DNA of 64,000 nt from Natrinema sp. DC36 (GTDB lineage: Archaea; Halobacteriota; Halobacteria; Halobacteriales; Natrialbaceae), in contig NZ_CP084472.1 in assembly GCF_020405225.1 (NCBI RefSeq), positions 2,790,001 to 2,854,000 of the forward strand. The letters are read 5' to 3'. The translations under genes and the position numbers were made by a program. Positions 8,793 to 16,907 of the stretch are shown here, piece by piece (the stretch's first letter is position 1; every line of letters begins with the position of its first letter). The notes below the pieces were generated by a model. That model had not been told where the DNA came from. It saw only the letters and a list, made by a program, of their open reading frames with translations, and ran no database searches.

Positions 8793-10043
8793 ATGAGTAG
8801 CGCGGCCCGGTCGCTCTCGGAACCGCAGGTGCTGGCCCACGCGAAGCGGCGGCTCTTTCCGGCGGACGACGAGTCAACGGCCTACGCGGTGGCCGACACC
8901 CAGTTCTCGAAAGCCGAGTGGCTGCCGGGCCACCCCGTCGAGCCGGCGGTTCGCGACGCTCTGGCACCGTTCAATCACGTCCGGATCGGCGGCGGCTACC
9001 CCGACCTCGTCGGGGTTCGAACCCTCGAGTCCGATCTCCTCGCCGTCGAGCGCCTCGGCGACGAGCCGCCGCTGATCGCCATCGAGGCGAAGGGGGAGAC
9101 GAGCGGCGGCGTCGACACCCAACTCGGAATCGTGCAGGCCTACGATCGGCTCCACGAGGCGAACGCGGCCTACCTGGCCGCGCCGGCGGCCGCGATCTCC
9201 GAGACCGATCGGACGCTCGCGCGAGAGCTGAACGTCGGCGTTCTCGGCGTCGATTCCGCGGGGGCGGTCGACGCGCTCGAGGTGCCCCGCGTCGTCGGCA
9301 ATCGGACGACGAGCGAGGCGACGGCGCTGCGATTCCAGGCGAGCGCGCAGGGGGTCGCGGACGCATCGTTCGGGCTGAACCATCCGAAGAACTACCTCGG
9401 TTATCCGCTCGCCCACTACGCGGCGGGCGACACCGCGGCGCTGTTGTCGGAGTACGATGTCGTGAGCGCCGTCGATAGCGCCAGACAGGGTGCCGCGTTC
9501 CTGGGGTTGATCGAGGACGAGGTCGGTCTCGAGGGCGTCGAACTAACGTCGCTCGGCGAGGAAGTCGTTCGATTCGCCACGACCCGCTGTGGCTCCGTAG
9601 AGGCGGCGCTCGCGGAGTTCGAGGACTGGTACCGATCGCGAGCGCGGTTCGTCGATCTCGCGCCCGCGTGGGGCCGGCTGGCCCGGCGGGTGCTCTTCGC
9701 CTATCCCGCGACCGAACTGCTGGTCACGGAGTTACAAACCATGCACGAGGACGGGATCACGGAGCCGTCGCTGGTTGACGCGGTCACCTACCTGCACGAA
9801 CTCCATCCATCGTTCACCGTCGAACTGTTCATCCGGGGTGACGACGGCGTCCGAAGCCGGGTGCTGACCGAGGACGGCGAACTCCGGCGCTCCGCGCTCG
9901 AGGACGGCTCCGTTTATCACTCGCCGACGGTGTTCCAGCTGAAGGCGATGCTGTACCACACCGGAATTCTCACCGAGCGGGGAGCGGAACCGCACCGGCT
10001 CGAGCCGCTCGAGGATGTCTGGGCGCTTCGGGAACCCGTCTGA
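8793..10043 (+). CDS. PD-(D/E)XK nuclease-like protein of unknown function (416 aa)
   Basis: I do not recognise a named family. The N-terminal third carries what looks like a PD-(D/E)XK nuclease core: [10 protein letters not shown] (Asp71), then after about 25 residues LIAIEAKGE (Glu98, Lys100), followed by a helix with [17 protein letters not shown], the usual Q-x-x-x-Y helix of this fold. The remaining 270 residues are mainly helical; the segment [26 protein letters not shown] and the C-terminal [23 protein letters not shown] look like winged-helix or dimerisation modules. No methylase or helicase partner lies beside it, so it is not an obvious restriction system. The start ATG is 30 bp after ATTATTGGG, a likely promoter. 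Confidence 0.65.
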   Translation: MSSAARSLSEPQVLAHAKRRLFPADDESTAYAVADTQFSKAEWLPGHPVEPAVRDALAPFNHVRIGGGYPDLVGVRTLESDLLAVERLGDEPPLIAIEAKGETSGGVDTQLGIVQAYDRLHEANAAYLAAPAAAISETDRTLARELNVGVLGVDSAGAVDALEVPRVVGNRTTSEATALRFQASAQGVADASFGLNHPKNYLGYPLAHYAAGDTAALLSEYDVVSAVDSARQGAAFLGLIEDEVGLEGVELTSLGEEVVRFATTRCGSVEAALAEFEDWYRSRARFVDLAPAWGRLARRVLFAYPATELLVTELQTMHEDGITEPSLVDAVTYLHELHPSFTVELFIRGDDGVRSRVLTEDGELRRSALEDGSVYHSPTVFQLKAMLYHTGILTERGAEPHRLEPLEDVWALREPV

Positions 10044-10120
10044 TTCGGTTTGTTTTCGGCCCCTCGAGACGACACGGCCTCCCCCGAATCTTCACGTCGT
10101 TCCCGGTCGTAGTATCGTCC

Positions 10121-10486
10121 ATGTCCGAACCAGCGCTCGCCGACCAGGAGTGCGAGGCCTGTACGAGCGAAGACGAGCCCCTCGAGTCCGACGAGTACGC
10201 CGACTATCTCGCGGAGATTCGCGACGATGTCTGGGACGTCGTCGACGACCACCATCTCGAGGGAACGTACGCGTTCGAGGACTTCCGGGACGCCCTCGAG
10301 TTCACGTACGAGGTGGGCGAGTTGGCGGAGGAAGAGTGGCACCATCCGGATATCCAACTCGAGTGGGGCGAGGTAACGATCGAGATGTGGACGCACAAGA
10401 TCGACGGGCTCCACAAGACCGATTTCGTGATGGCCGCTCGGATGGACCGCATCTACGCGGAGTACGAACCCGACGAAGGCGCGTAG
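10121..10486 (+). CDS. 4a-hydroxytetrahydrobiopterin dehydratase (pterin-4a-carbinolamine dehydratase, 121 aa)
   Basis: Catalyses dehydration of 4a-hydroxytetrahydropterin, recycling the pterin cofactor; in archaea it may serve tetrahydropterin-type cofactors. The active-site signature E-E-E-W-H-H-P-D-I is present (residues about 69-77), followed by [16 protein letters not shown] with the third catalytic His. The first 25 residues ([20 protein letters not shown]) form a Cys-containing N-terminal extension not needed in the standard fold. It starts 77 bp after the preceding gene on the same strand. Confidence 0.88.
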   Translation: MSEPALADQECEACTSEDEPLESDEYADYLAEIRDDVWDVVDDHHLEGTYAFEDFRDALEFTYEVGELAEEEWHHPDIQLEWGEVTIEMWTHKIDGLHKTDFVMAARMDRIYAEYEPDEGA

Positions 10487-10713
10487 CGCTGGCGAGCCGA
10501 CCGCAGACACACCTCCGTTGCATGTGAAGCGGCCTTCTTCAGAGGTGATATTTGCCAATAAATAGTAGTACGCGTTCTTTATTTAGACAGACTCGTGCAA
10601 TTCGCGGCAAGTATAGGCGACATACATAGCAGTACTAGATTAATATCACACGGATTTCTACTCAAATGAGAATTTTTCAACGGTCCTGATGAGATCATTT
10701 GGTTCAAGCGGTT

Positions 10714-10860
10714 TCAGGGCGTACGCGCCCAGAACACCTGCAGGTGCTCGCGAAGTAGTGCAGGAAAGGAAGTCGGGGACCCTCCGGGCCAAGGGGGTCC
10801 TCGAGCCGCACGCGACGGCTCGTTGCGAGGCTCCGGCTCCGTCGGGGGGTCCGACAGTGG
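10714..10860 (+). ncRNA. Hairpin-rich intergenic segment, candidate structured RNA or transposon relic
   Basis: The 386-bp gap 10487-10872 has an AT-rich left half and a GC-rich right half. The right half holds five successive perfect hairpins: GGGCG-TACG-CGCCC (10717-10730), CACCTGCAGGTG (10735-10746), GGACCC...GGGTCC (10777-10800), CGAGCCG-CACGCGA-CGGCTCG (10802-10822) and GTCGG-GGGGT-CCGAC (10841-10855). This density is unusual. The + strand also encodes a short read-through peptide (REVVQERKSGTLRAKGVLE) that faintly recalls the C-terminus of haloarchaeal TnpB proteins, whose 3' ends overlap omega-RNA scaffolds. Strand and transcription are unproven; it may be only a relic or a bidirectional terminator between the convergent flanking genes. 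Confidence 0.35.
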
Positions 10861-10872
10861 TCCGCTCGGTGG

Positions 10873-11385
10873 TCAGCTGGTGTTATTCCCGGCGCCGTCG
10901 CCCTCGAGGTCCTCGATGTCGCCGTCGATGGTGATCGTGTACCCCGTCACGTCGTAGACATTCTCGTCGTCGAAGGCCGCCTCGAATCGCCAGGTCTCGC
11001 CGGAGCCGAGGTTGTTGATCTCCTCCTCGGTGGTGTCCACCCACTCGCCGATGATGGTGTCGCCGTCGTTCAGCGTCACCTCTACCTCGAGGACCGAGTA
11101 GGGGTTCTGTCCCGTATTCCGGATGGTTCCGATCACCGCCGCGCCTTCCTGGGTCTCCACGAGGCGGCTCTCCGAGAGCTCGACGTTGTCCGGCGTCTGG
11201 CCGATCTCTGCCTCGATTTCCTCCCAATCGAGTTCGTCGGCGGCGTCGCTCTCGCCGGATCCGTTCGTCTGGTTGCCATCACCGCTATTACCACTATTAT
11301 CGTTATCATTGATGGCGCTACAGCCGGCGAGGCCGACACTTGCGAGCGTTGCTCCAGCGGTCGCTGCGAACGTTCTCCGATCCAT
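10873..11385 (-). CDS. Tat-type lipoprotein with FxLYD-like domain (170 aa)
   Basis: Exported, lipid-anchored protein. The N-terminus has a twin arginine (MDRRTF), a short hydrophobic stretch and the lipobox LAGC, with the acylated Cys near residue 22. A Ser/Gly/Asn/Asp-rich linker follows, then a beta-rich domain (AAVIGTIRNTGQNPYSVLEVEVTLNDGDTIIGEWVDTTEEEINNLGSGETWRFEA) resembling FxLYD domains of haloarchaeal secreted proteins. Function unknown; probably cell-surface. The tail ends in an Asn-rich segment. Confidence 0.75.
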   Translation of the reverse strand: MDRRTFAATAGATLASVGLAGCSAINDNDNSGNSGDGNQTNGSGESDAADELDWEEIEAEIGQTPDNVELSESRLVETQEGAAVIGTIRNTGQNPYSVLEVEVTLNDGDTIIGEWVDTTEEEINNLGSGETWRFEAAFDDENVYDVTGYTITIDGDIEDLEGDGAGNNTS

Positions 11386-12078
11386 AGTAGTTGATAACCG
11401 TAATCAACCTTAACTCTCTGAGCAGGGTACCAGTTCGGCCTTCAAAGGAAAGTCGGGCAAACCGGAAACGGCTCCGGGATTCGGCAGTTGGGATAGCGGG
11501 ATCGGCCTTAGTGGTGTATAGAGAGAGAGACTTTCAGGGACGAACTGATGAAACGGATAGTCGTCTGGTTAGGAGTGAAGTGATCTAGCCCTACAAACGT
11601 GGGGGAACGCGAACGGACAGGGATGGTCGGTGCCATCGCTCCGGGTGCCCGACGGGGATCCGAATGGCGGCGTGACCGTTGTCGCGCCAGTCTCGCGTAC
11701 CGGATCGGTATCTCCGTTCTTCTGGGGAGCGACTGCGCTACTGCAAACCGACATCCAACTGGGAAGGAATGCTACTCGAGTGGCGGTTCAATCGGCCCTG
11801 AGGTTCACGCGAAGGATACTGAGGGAGAATGTTTGTTCGCACATCTGGGTATTGTGGAGGAGGTCCGCGATAGTACTTTGACGGGTTCAGACGTTGCAAA
11901 ACAAGAAGCGGCGATCTGTGATTTCTGACTCCATTGCTCAGTTCGCAAATGTAGTTGCCGTTCAGTACAGGTGAAGTAAGTAGCGTTCAGGGAGGCGAAC
12001 ACGAGACGAAGGCATAATCCTGATACAGAACCCGCCTATGACAGAAGGCATATATTGCATAGACAATATAACGAAGAC
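11386..12078. other. Non-coding or decayed interval of about 690 bp
   Basis: No frame here has haloarchaeal protein composition, and the short open frames are not convincing. GC content drops towards the right. The only local oddities are a GA-rich run (GTATAGAGAGAGAGAC near 11515) and a promoter-like TATATTGCATAG just before the small gene at 12079. The interval may hold remnants of lost genes. Confidence 0.4.
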
Positions 12079-12279
12079 ATGAACTTGGAAAAACTCCTCC
12101 AGTTTTTAGCGGTAATGGTTCTGTTATCTGCGCTTGCGAACATAATAGCAGCAATCATTTCGCCACCTGATCCAGTCACACAAATGTTCTATACTATCCC
12201 ATTACAGTTAATTGTACCAATTATATCATATGTGCTTATATATAAAAACGGAATCGCACATTTCAAAAAGAAGTCTTGA
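12079..12279 (+). CDS. Small AT-rich membrane protein (66 aa)
   Basis: MNLEKLLQFLAVMVLLSALA starts a first hydrophobic helix (residues about 6-27), followed by a short ISPPDPVTQ loop and a second helix (QLIVPIISYVLIYKNG), ending in a Lys-rich tail. Composition (Lys, Ile, Asn) and low GC differ from most genes in the window, suggesting foreign origin. The ATG at 12079 is preferred over 12055 because the hydrophobic part starts here and a TATA-like stretch lies upstream. Function unknown. Confidence 0.55.
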   Translation: MNLEKLLQFLAVMVLLSALANIIAAIISPPDPVTQMFYTIPLQLIVPIISYVLIYKNGIAHFKKKS

Positions 12280-12365
12280 TCGTTCCGTTCGCATACGTAC
12301 TTACCAAATCGGGTGCTTCACTTTCTTTCTTTCATTCGGGGAAAGAAATTATATCACCACTTCTG

Positions 12366-12650
12366 TTATTCGCTCTCGGACTCGAGATCGGCGGCATCGA
12401 GATCCCCCTCGAGATACGAACGGCCGCGATCGGAGAGTTGGTAGATGCCGCCGGTTTCGTCGTAGTACTCGATGAGACCCCGGTCACGGAGCGCCATTAT
12501 GTGGTCTCGGACGGTTTGCCGACTCCAGTCGATGTTTTCCGCGATAATTCGGGGTGACAGAACGAGTTCGTGAGGCCCGCCAGCATTGTGGAGTACCTCG
12601 AGGATGTCTCGATCAACCGGCGTCATCCAGTCGGCTAATCGTGGACGCAT
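12366..12650 (-). CDS. Small winged-helix DNA-binding protein (PhiH1-repressor-like, 94 aa)
   Basis: Predicted transcription regulator. The start RLADWMTPVDRDILEVLHNAGG followed by LSPRIIAENIDWSRQTVRDHIMALRDRGLIEYYDETGGIYQLSDRGRSYLEG is the haloarchaeal winged-helix arrangement seen in PhiH1-repressor-like and many viral or plasmid proteins: helix-turn-helix around residues 32-57, wing at YQLSDRG. It is 8 bp downstream of a paralogue (12659-12919) on the same strand and probably co-transcribed. No ligand domain is present. Confidence 0.75.
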   Translation of the reverse strand: MRPRLADWMTPVDRDILEVLHNAGGPHELVLSPRIIAENIDWSRQTVRDHIMALRDRGLIEYYDETGGIYQLSDRGRSYLEGDLDAADLESESE

Positions 12651-12658
12651 GTCCTCTC

Positions 12659-12919
12659 CTACGCTGAATCGTCATCCAATTCGCCCGGCTCGAGATCTTC
12701 GTCGAGATACCGAGCACCCAGTTCGGTAAGCGAATAATACCCATCACTTTCGCGATCGAGTAGTCCGTGATCGGCGAGGATGCGACAGCGCTGTCCGGTG
12801 TAGTTCGGATGGGAATCGATATTCCGACCGATAACCGCTGGCGGAACTTCGCCTGCATCCCGTGTGTACTCCAAAACAGCGTCGTCAGTCGGAACCATCC
12901 AGTCAGCGCGTTCCCGCAT
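12659..12919 (-). CDS. Small winged-helix DNA-binding protein, paralogue of the next gene (86 aa)
   Basis: Same layout as the downstream gene: ADWMVPTDDAVLEYTRDAGEVPPAVIGRNIDSHPNYTGQRCRILADHGLLDRESDGYYSLTELGARYLDEDL, i.e. N-terminal DWM motif, helix-turn-helix, wing at YYSLTELG. The two proteins share the DWM.P.D..(V/I)LE frame but differ clearly in the recognition helix, so they should bind different sites or form heterodimers. This gene is the proximal one; inverted repeats lie 55-120 bp upstream of its start. Confidence 0.72.
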   Translation of the reverse strand: MRERADWMVPTDDAVLEYTRDAGEVPPAVIGRNIDSHPNYTGQRCRILADHGLLDRESDGYYSLTELGARYLDEDLEPGELDDDSA

Positions 12920-12974
12920 ACCGAGGTCCGTGTTCTACTCGGCAATAGAACCCGCTCATGCAAGCGAGAACACT

Positions 12975-13040
12975 CGCATATAGAATCTCATACAACCCCA
13001 TATACGCATTTACATTTTTTAGTATTCGTATATGCGAATA
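12975..13040. promoter_or_regulatory. Inverted-repeat cluster upstream of the winged-helix pair
   Basis: CGCATATA (12975-12982) and its reverse complement TATATGCG (13029-13036) flank an AT-rich core containing TATACGCA (13001-13008). The right member also sits in a perfect hairpin TATTCG-TATATG-CGAATA (13023-13040). The cluster is 55-120 bp upstream of the minus-strand winged-helix gene starting at 12919 and 136 bp before the plus-strand gene at 13176. It looks like an autoregulatory operator for one or both repressors and a divergent promoter. Confidence 0.45.
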
Positions 13041-13175
13041 TTCTAAGTGGATCGATCACGAAATGGTACTCGGACGGAAGCGAACGGAGGCCCTGTCAGT
13101 CCAGGTACTTCGAAAAAGCGGTCCGGTGCGCAGACACCGATCCGCAGTAGCTCCCGTATCAGTGCTACGGAAGCC

Positions 13176-13658
13176 ATGTCCGACGACAATTCACGGGGCC
13201 TTGAAAGCCCCGACCGATTCGACGTATCGACACCGAACGCTCGAGGCCGTCACGATCGCGGTGATCCGAGTGAAACGAAGCGACCCGCTCCGGAACTCCG
13301 TTCCGACGGCGGGACGGCCGACGACACCGTTCGCGAACGCCTCGAGTCGCTCGATCGACTCACGCGCTCGTTGCTCGCGGATATCCGAACGGACGAGTTT
13401 CACGCCGACCTCGAGACCGCGGATCGAGACGCGCGTCTCGAAGCGACACGCCACGTCCGAGAGATCAGAGCGGAAGCGAGCCGCGTCGGCCTCCTGCTGT
13501 TCGGTCCAGCGATGGCGATCCCGTATCGACCCGACGGCGATTCCAGCGGCCTCTCGATCGCCGCTCCCGGCGGCTCGCTGACGACGGCCTATCGCGGTCC
13601 GGAGCCGGAGGCGCTCGAGCGCGAGTGTGAGCGCCAGCGCGAGACCGAAGACGACTGA
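13176..13658 (+). CDS. Hypothetical acidic protein (160 aa)
   Basis: No family recognised. From ATG 13176 (MSDDNSRGLESPD) the protein has a disordered Asp/Arg/Ser-rich first third, a helical middle (TVRERLESLDRLTRSLLADI through ATRHVREIRAEASRVG) and a short hydrophobic VGLLLFGPAMAIPY stretch. The frame extends upstream to 13047, but that part has non-haloarchaeal composition. An opposite-strand frame of similar size exists; the plus strand is preferred because of its acidic composition. Could be a species-specific orphan. Confidence 0.45.
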   Translation: MSDDNSRGLESPDRFDVSTPNARGRHDRGDPSETKRPAPELRSDGGTADDTVRERLESLDRLTRSLLADIRTDEFHADLETADRDARLEATRHVREIRAEASRVGLLLFGPAMAIPYRPDGDSSGLSIAAPGGSLTTAYRGPEPEALERECERQRETEDD

Positions 13659-13755
13659 AATCCGGGGTTCTCGAGGCCGAGTACGGAATCCCATCGCCGT
13701 ACTCGCTCGGCGATCGGGGTCGACACAGTCCGCGGCCGGCGGTATCGATAGCTGC

Positions 13756-14142
13756 CTACGAGCGAATGATCCGAGCCCGAATCTTCGTCTCTCCCCGTGG
13801 ATCCGCTCGAATTTCGTACGCGCCTGCGTCCTCGATCGCAACCTCGAACGACGCGTCGGCCTCGACGGTTTCGCGGTAGATCGATTCGACGGCCCCATCT
13901 ACGTTGACGACACGGATACTGGCTCCCCCTTCGTATCCGGTGACGTCGACGGAGATCACGTCTCCCGCGTCGGCGTCGACGCTGTAGTTCGACGCGGTGG
14001 CGATCGTTTCGTCGACGACCGTTTCCGGTTCGTCATCGTCGCCGTCACCGTCGGAATCGGCGTCGGTCTCGTCGCTCGAGCAGCCGGCGAGTGCCGGTAT
14101 GAATACTGCACCGCTCCCGTAGAGTACCGTCCGCCTGTTCAT
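13756..14142 (-). CDS. Tat-type lipoprotein, hypothetical (128 aa)
   Basis: Exported lipoprotein: MNRRTVLYGSGAVF with a twin arginine, then IPALAGC as lipobox (Cys near residue 21), followed by an Asp/Ser/Gly-rich linker (SSDETDADSDGDGDDDEPE). The remaining 85 residues form a beta-rich domain (YSVDADAGDVISVDVTGYEGGASIRVVN, then a DAGAYEIRADPRG turn) that resembles the carbohydrate- or pre-peptidase-C-like beta sandwich of secreted haloarchaeal proteins. Function unknown. It converges with the orphan gene at 13176. Confidence 0.7.
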   Translation of the reverse strand: MNRRTVLYGSGAVFIPALAGCSSDETDADSDGDGDDDEPETVVDETIATASNYSVDADAGDVISVDVTGYEGGASIRVVNVDGAVESIYRETVEADASFEVAIEDAGAYEIRADPRGETKIRARIIRS

Positions 14143-14839
14143 ATAACTTCAATCGGACAAGACGTTGATAAGAGTGGCTACTGCGAGCCGCCGGGCTCTA
14201 TAGTAGCCACCGAAAGTCACTGCATGCCAGATCGGACGATAGCGGCGCGATCAGTGTGTGATTCGTTTCAGTGGCTCTATAGTTCGACGGCGATCGAGCG
14301 CGGCTCACGGTCCGATCGGTGAACCTGTCACCGGGAAGCCATCACGCGAATCGCATCGCTGTCGTTCGATCAGGTGTGCACTAAGGGGCAGTGACTCCGA
14401 GAGCCGTCGCGCAGCGCTATCGAGCATCGGACGTCTTTCGAGATGCCTCTCGAGTACGGATTGGGGCCGCGTAAGAAGTGGTATACTGGCAGGGGACACA
14501 GCACGCGAAATTAAGTGACTTTCAATGTCGCGCGTCGCCCTGCCGTACTTCTGTATACCGTGGTACCGATGATACGTCTGTCCCCAAATCACGTTGGGAC
14601 TGACCGAACGAGGGACTCGATCGGCGTCCGAGGCGTCCGTCGAGACCGACACCACTGCTCGGAGTAGTAGCAACACCTGTGGGCGCTCGAGCGAGCGGCA
14701 ATCGGTTGCGTTCGAGCCTAAACCCCGGCTCGAGACCAAAATCACAGCCACTGAGCGGCGCGCCCTCGAGAAAGCAGAAGCCGCAGCGAAAATACGATGA
14801 TTGCCCGTTCCCGACACGACTTCCCCGTCAGCGTCGAGA
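14143..14839. other. Interval of about 700 bp without a convincing gene
   Basis: Open frames exist on both strands but have Ser/Arg-rich shadow composition and no motif. A short direct repeat, GGCTCTATAGT, occurs near 14193 and again near 14272. Composition is lower in GC than coding neighbours. No tRNA or insertion sequence was seen. Confidence 0.4.
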
Positions 14840-15145
14840 CTACGTCGAAAATTCGGTGTCGATGAGGTCCCCGCTTGACTCATCGACCGAAACACCCGTT
14901 TCCGCGAGCGAGATCTCGACGCCGTCGGTACCGTCCGTGACGGAAACGGTATACCCCTGATAGGAGAACTCGAGGCGTGAAAAACCGTCAGCATCGGGAA
15001 GCGAGTCGAGGATGTCGGGATCGATCGCGTGGTATAGCGGCTCGGTCTCGAGCGGATCGGCGCCGTCCGCCTGGGCGACGAGGTCGATGACGGTCATGCT
15101 GATAGACGTCTCTCCCGAAGCGGATGGCGACTGAGATGTGTTCAT
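14840..15145 (-). CDS. HalOD1 output-domain protein (101 aa)
   Basis: Single HalOD1 domain, a haloarchaea-specific domain found alone or at the end of signalling proteins. The segment VIDLVAQADGADPLETEPLYHAIDPDILDSLPDADGFSRLEFSYQGYTVSVTDGTDGVEIS matches its pattern: the P-L-Y/H-x-x-I-D-P-x-x-L-D core and the Y-x-V-x-V-x-x-x-G-x-V-x-I strand pair. Stand-alone copies probably act in two-component or similar signalling. The start at 15145 (MNTSQSPSASGETSISM) is the longest; a shorter start at residue 17 is possible. Confidence 0.8.
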   Translation of the reverse strand: MNTSQSPSASGETSISMTVIDLVAQADGADPLETEPLYHAIDPDILDSLPDADGFSRLEFSYQGYTVSVTDGTDGVEISLAETGVSVDESSGDLIDTEFST

Positions 15146-15301
15146 AACCGCCGATCCGGGTCGGAGAGCAAAGAAGATGACTCAATATTTCCCCTCGCCA
15201 ATTCCGGATAAAAGAACGGTTCGACGCGGTCGGTCGAATAGCTGTCACGACCGGCCCGGAATCGAGTATTCGTGTCTCCGGAGTTCGGTGTCAGCACACG
15301 A

Positions 15302-16201
15302 TTAGTTCCGTCTCGGGACCTCGTGCCGGCCGAAGCCGTACCGGAGTCGGTTCGCGAGGCGCCGCGAGAACCGGCCGTCGTCGGCCCGCGAACCGAACCG
15401 TTCGGCCAGCGCGGTGTAGATCAGCGGCAGGGGGACCTCCTGTTCGAGCCCCTCCTGGACGGTCCAGGTGCCGGTCGAGCCGCCTTCGATGCGATCGGCG
15501 ACCGTCCCGAGGTCGGTTCCCTCCTCGCGGAACGCCTCCTCACAGAGTTCGAGCAGCCACGAGCGGATGACCGCGCCGTTGTTCCAGACCGACGCGACGT
15601 TCTCGAGGTCCAGATCGTACCGCCCCTCGTGGAGCAGTTCGAACCCCTCGCCGTAGGTCTGCATCAGGGCGTACTCGACGCCGTTGTGGACCATCTTGAC
15701 GTAGTGGCCCGAGCCGGCGGGCCCCATCCGTTCGTGGCCGTCGGGACCGGTCGCGACGGCGTCGAAGACCGGCTCGAGTTCGTCGTAGGCCCACTGGGGA
15801 CCGCCGACCATCAGCGAGAAGCCGAGTTCGGCACCGGCGGGGCCGCCGGACGTGCCGCAGTCGAGATACGCCGCGGGACAGGACTCGGCGCGGCGGACGG
15901 AGTCCTCGAAGTTGGAGTTGCCGCCGTCGACGACGATATCGTCGCCGTCCAGGTGGGGCTCGAGTTCCTCGAGGGTGACGTCGACGGCCTCCCCGGCGGG
16001 AACCATCAGCCAGATGCGCTTGTCGTCGGCGAGTCGGTCGACGAAGTCGTCGATCGAGTCGGCGGGGTCGGCACCGGCGTCGGCCGCCGCCGCGACGGCC
16101 GCCTCGTCGAGGTCGAAGGCGACGACTTCGTGGCCCGCTGCGATAGTGCGCTCGACGACGATCTGTCCCATCCGTCCGAGTCCGATCAGGCCCAGTTGCA
16201 T
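15302..16201 (-). CDS. gnd: 6-phosphogluconate dehydrogenase, decarboxylating, short archaeal type (299 aa)
   Basis: Oxidises 6-phosphogluconate to ribulose 5-phosphate and CO2, producing NAD(P)H in the oxidative pentose phosphate pathway, which haloarchaea use for pentose supply. The N-terminus MQLGLIGLGRMGQIVV contains the GxGxMG nucleotide loop; VVDGGNSNF, CGTSGGPAGAELGFSLMVGG and GSGHYVKMVHNGVEY (with the catalytic Lys) are diagnostic. Length is about 300 aa, the short GndA-type, compared with about 470 aa in enterobacteria. The gene stands alone, convergent with nothing close. Confidence 0.92.
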   Translation of the reverse strand: MQLGLIGLGRMGQIVVERTIAAGHEVVAFDLDEAAVAAAADAGADPADSIDDFVDRLADDKRIWLMVPAGEAVDVTLEELEPHLDGDDIVVDGGNSNFEDSVRRAESCPAAYLDCGTSGGPAGAELGFSLMVGGPQWAYDELEPVFDAVATGPDGHERMGPAGSGHYVKMVHNGVEYALMQTYGEGFELLHEGRYDLDLENVASVWNNGAVIRSWLLELCEEAFREEGTDLGTVADRIEGGSTGTWTVQEGLEQEVPLPLIYTALAERFGSRADDGRFSRRLANRLRYGFGRHEVPRRN

Positions 16202-16331
16202 GGATAGGCGTCGGCCGCCCGGTGTGGTAGTGATTGCGGTTCAGTGGCGGCCATGAGAGGTCCGTTCGATAGCTGCAGCGGGCTCAGTCGATCGTCGTGG
16301 CGGCTCGGACCGGCCTGGCCACGAAATCGGG

Positions 16332-16847
16332 TCAGGAACTCGGTCGACTGCCGGGTCGCATCGCGTCCGACGGCTCGGCCGGCGCGGCCTCGAGCGTGAT
16401 TTCGACGCGACTGCCGCCGATGGCCGACTCTGCGAACGAGATGCTGCCGCCGTAGCTGTCGATCATCCAGCGGACCAGCCAGAGGCCGAGGCCGCTACTG
16501 TGGGTCAGCTGCGTGATGTCGGTCTCGCCGGTGACGACGTCGATCTCCGCCGGCGGGATGCCGGGGCCGTCGTCGGCGACCGAGAGGTGAACTACCTCGC
16601 CGTCGCAGGTGACCGACACCTCGACGGTCGGCTCCGGCCCCGTGTGATGAAGCGCGTTCTCGAGGAGGTTGTCGACGACGGCTCGCAGCCCCGGATCGGC
16701 CCACGCGCTGCAGGCGTCGGCCGTCGAGACGGAGAGCGTTGCGTCGGCGGCGTCGAACGCGTCGACGGCGTCGTCGACGATTTCGGTGACATCGATCGGC
16801 TCGAGGTCGCCGTCCCGATCGAGCGCGTGCTGGATGGTCCGCGTCTT
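16332..16847 (-). pseudogene. 5'-truncated histidine kinase: only HATPase half remains
   Basis: Reading the minus strand from 16847 to the TGA at 16332 gives about 171 residues: TRTIQHALDRDGDLEPIDVTEIVDDAVDAFD, the N-box DNLLENALHHTG, DDGPGIPPAEI (G1) and SSGLGLWLVRWMIDSYGG (G2). This is the C-terminal catalytic half of a haloarchaeal sensor histidine kinase. Directly upstream the frame meets a TAG (16848-16850), and the sequence changes to AT-rich DNA without any kinase similarity, so the sensor domains and H-box are missing. The internal ATG used by a 95-aa frame at 16619 is not a natural start. Likely a remnant of a deletion or insertion. Confidence 0.75.
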
Positions 16848-16907
16848 CTATCCGAGATTAATGTTATGGCAGAATGGTATGGAACAGTGCCAGTATACCG
16901 GAAATGG

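Noticed and set aside
11599-11928. Small open frames in the 11.4-12.0 kb gap
   Set aside because: No acidic haloarchaeal composition, no motif, and neighbouring frames of similar size overlap on both strands.
14305-14994. A 229-codon minus-strand frame in the gap next to HalOD1
   Set aside because: Ser/Arg-rich composition, overlaps HalOD1, and no start or promoter context supports it.
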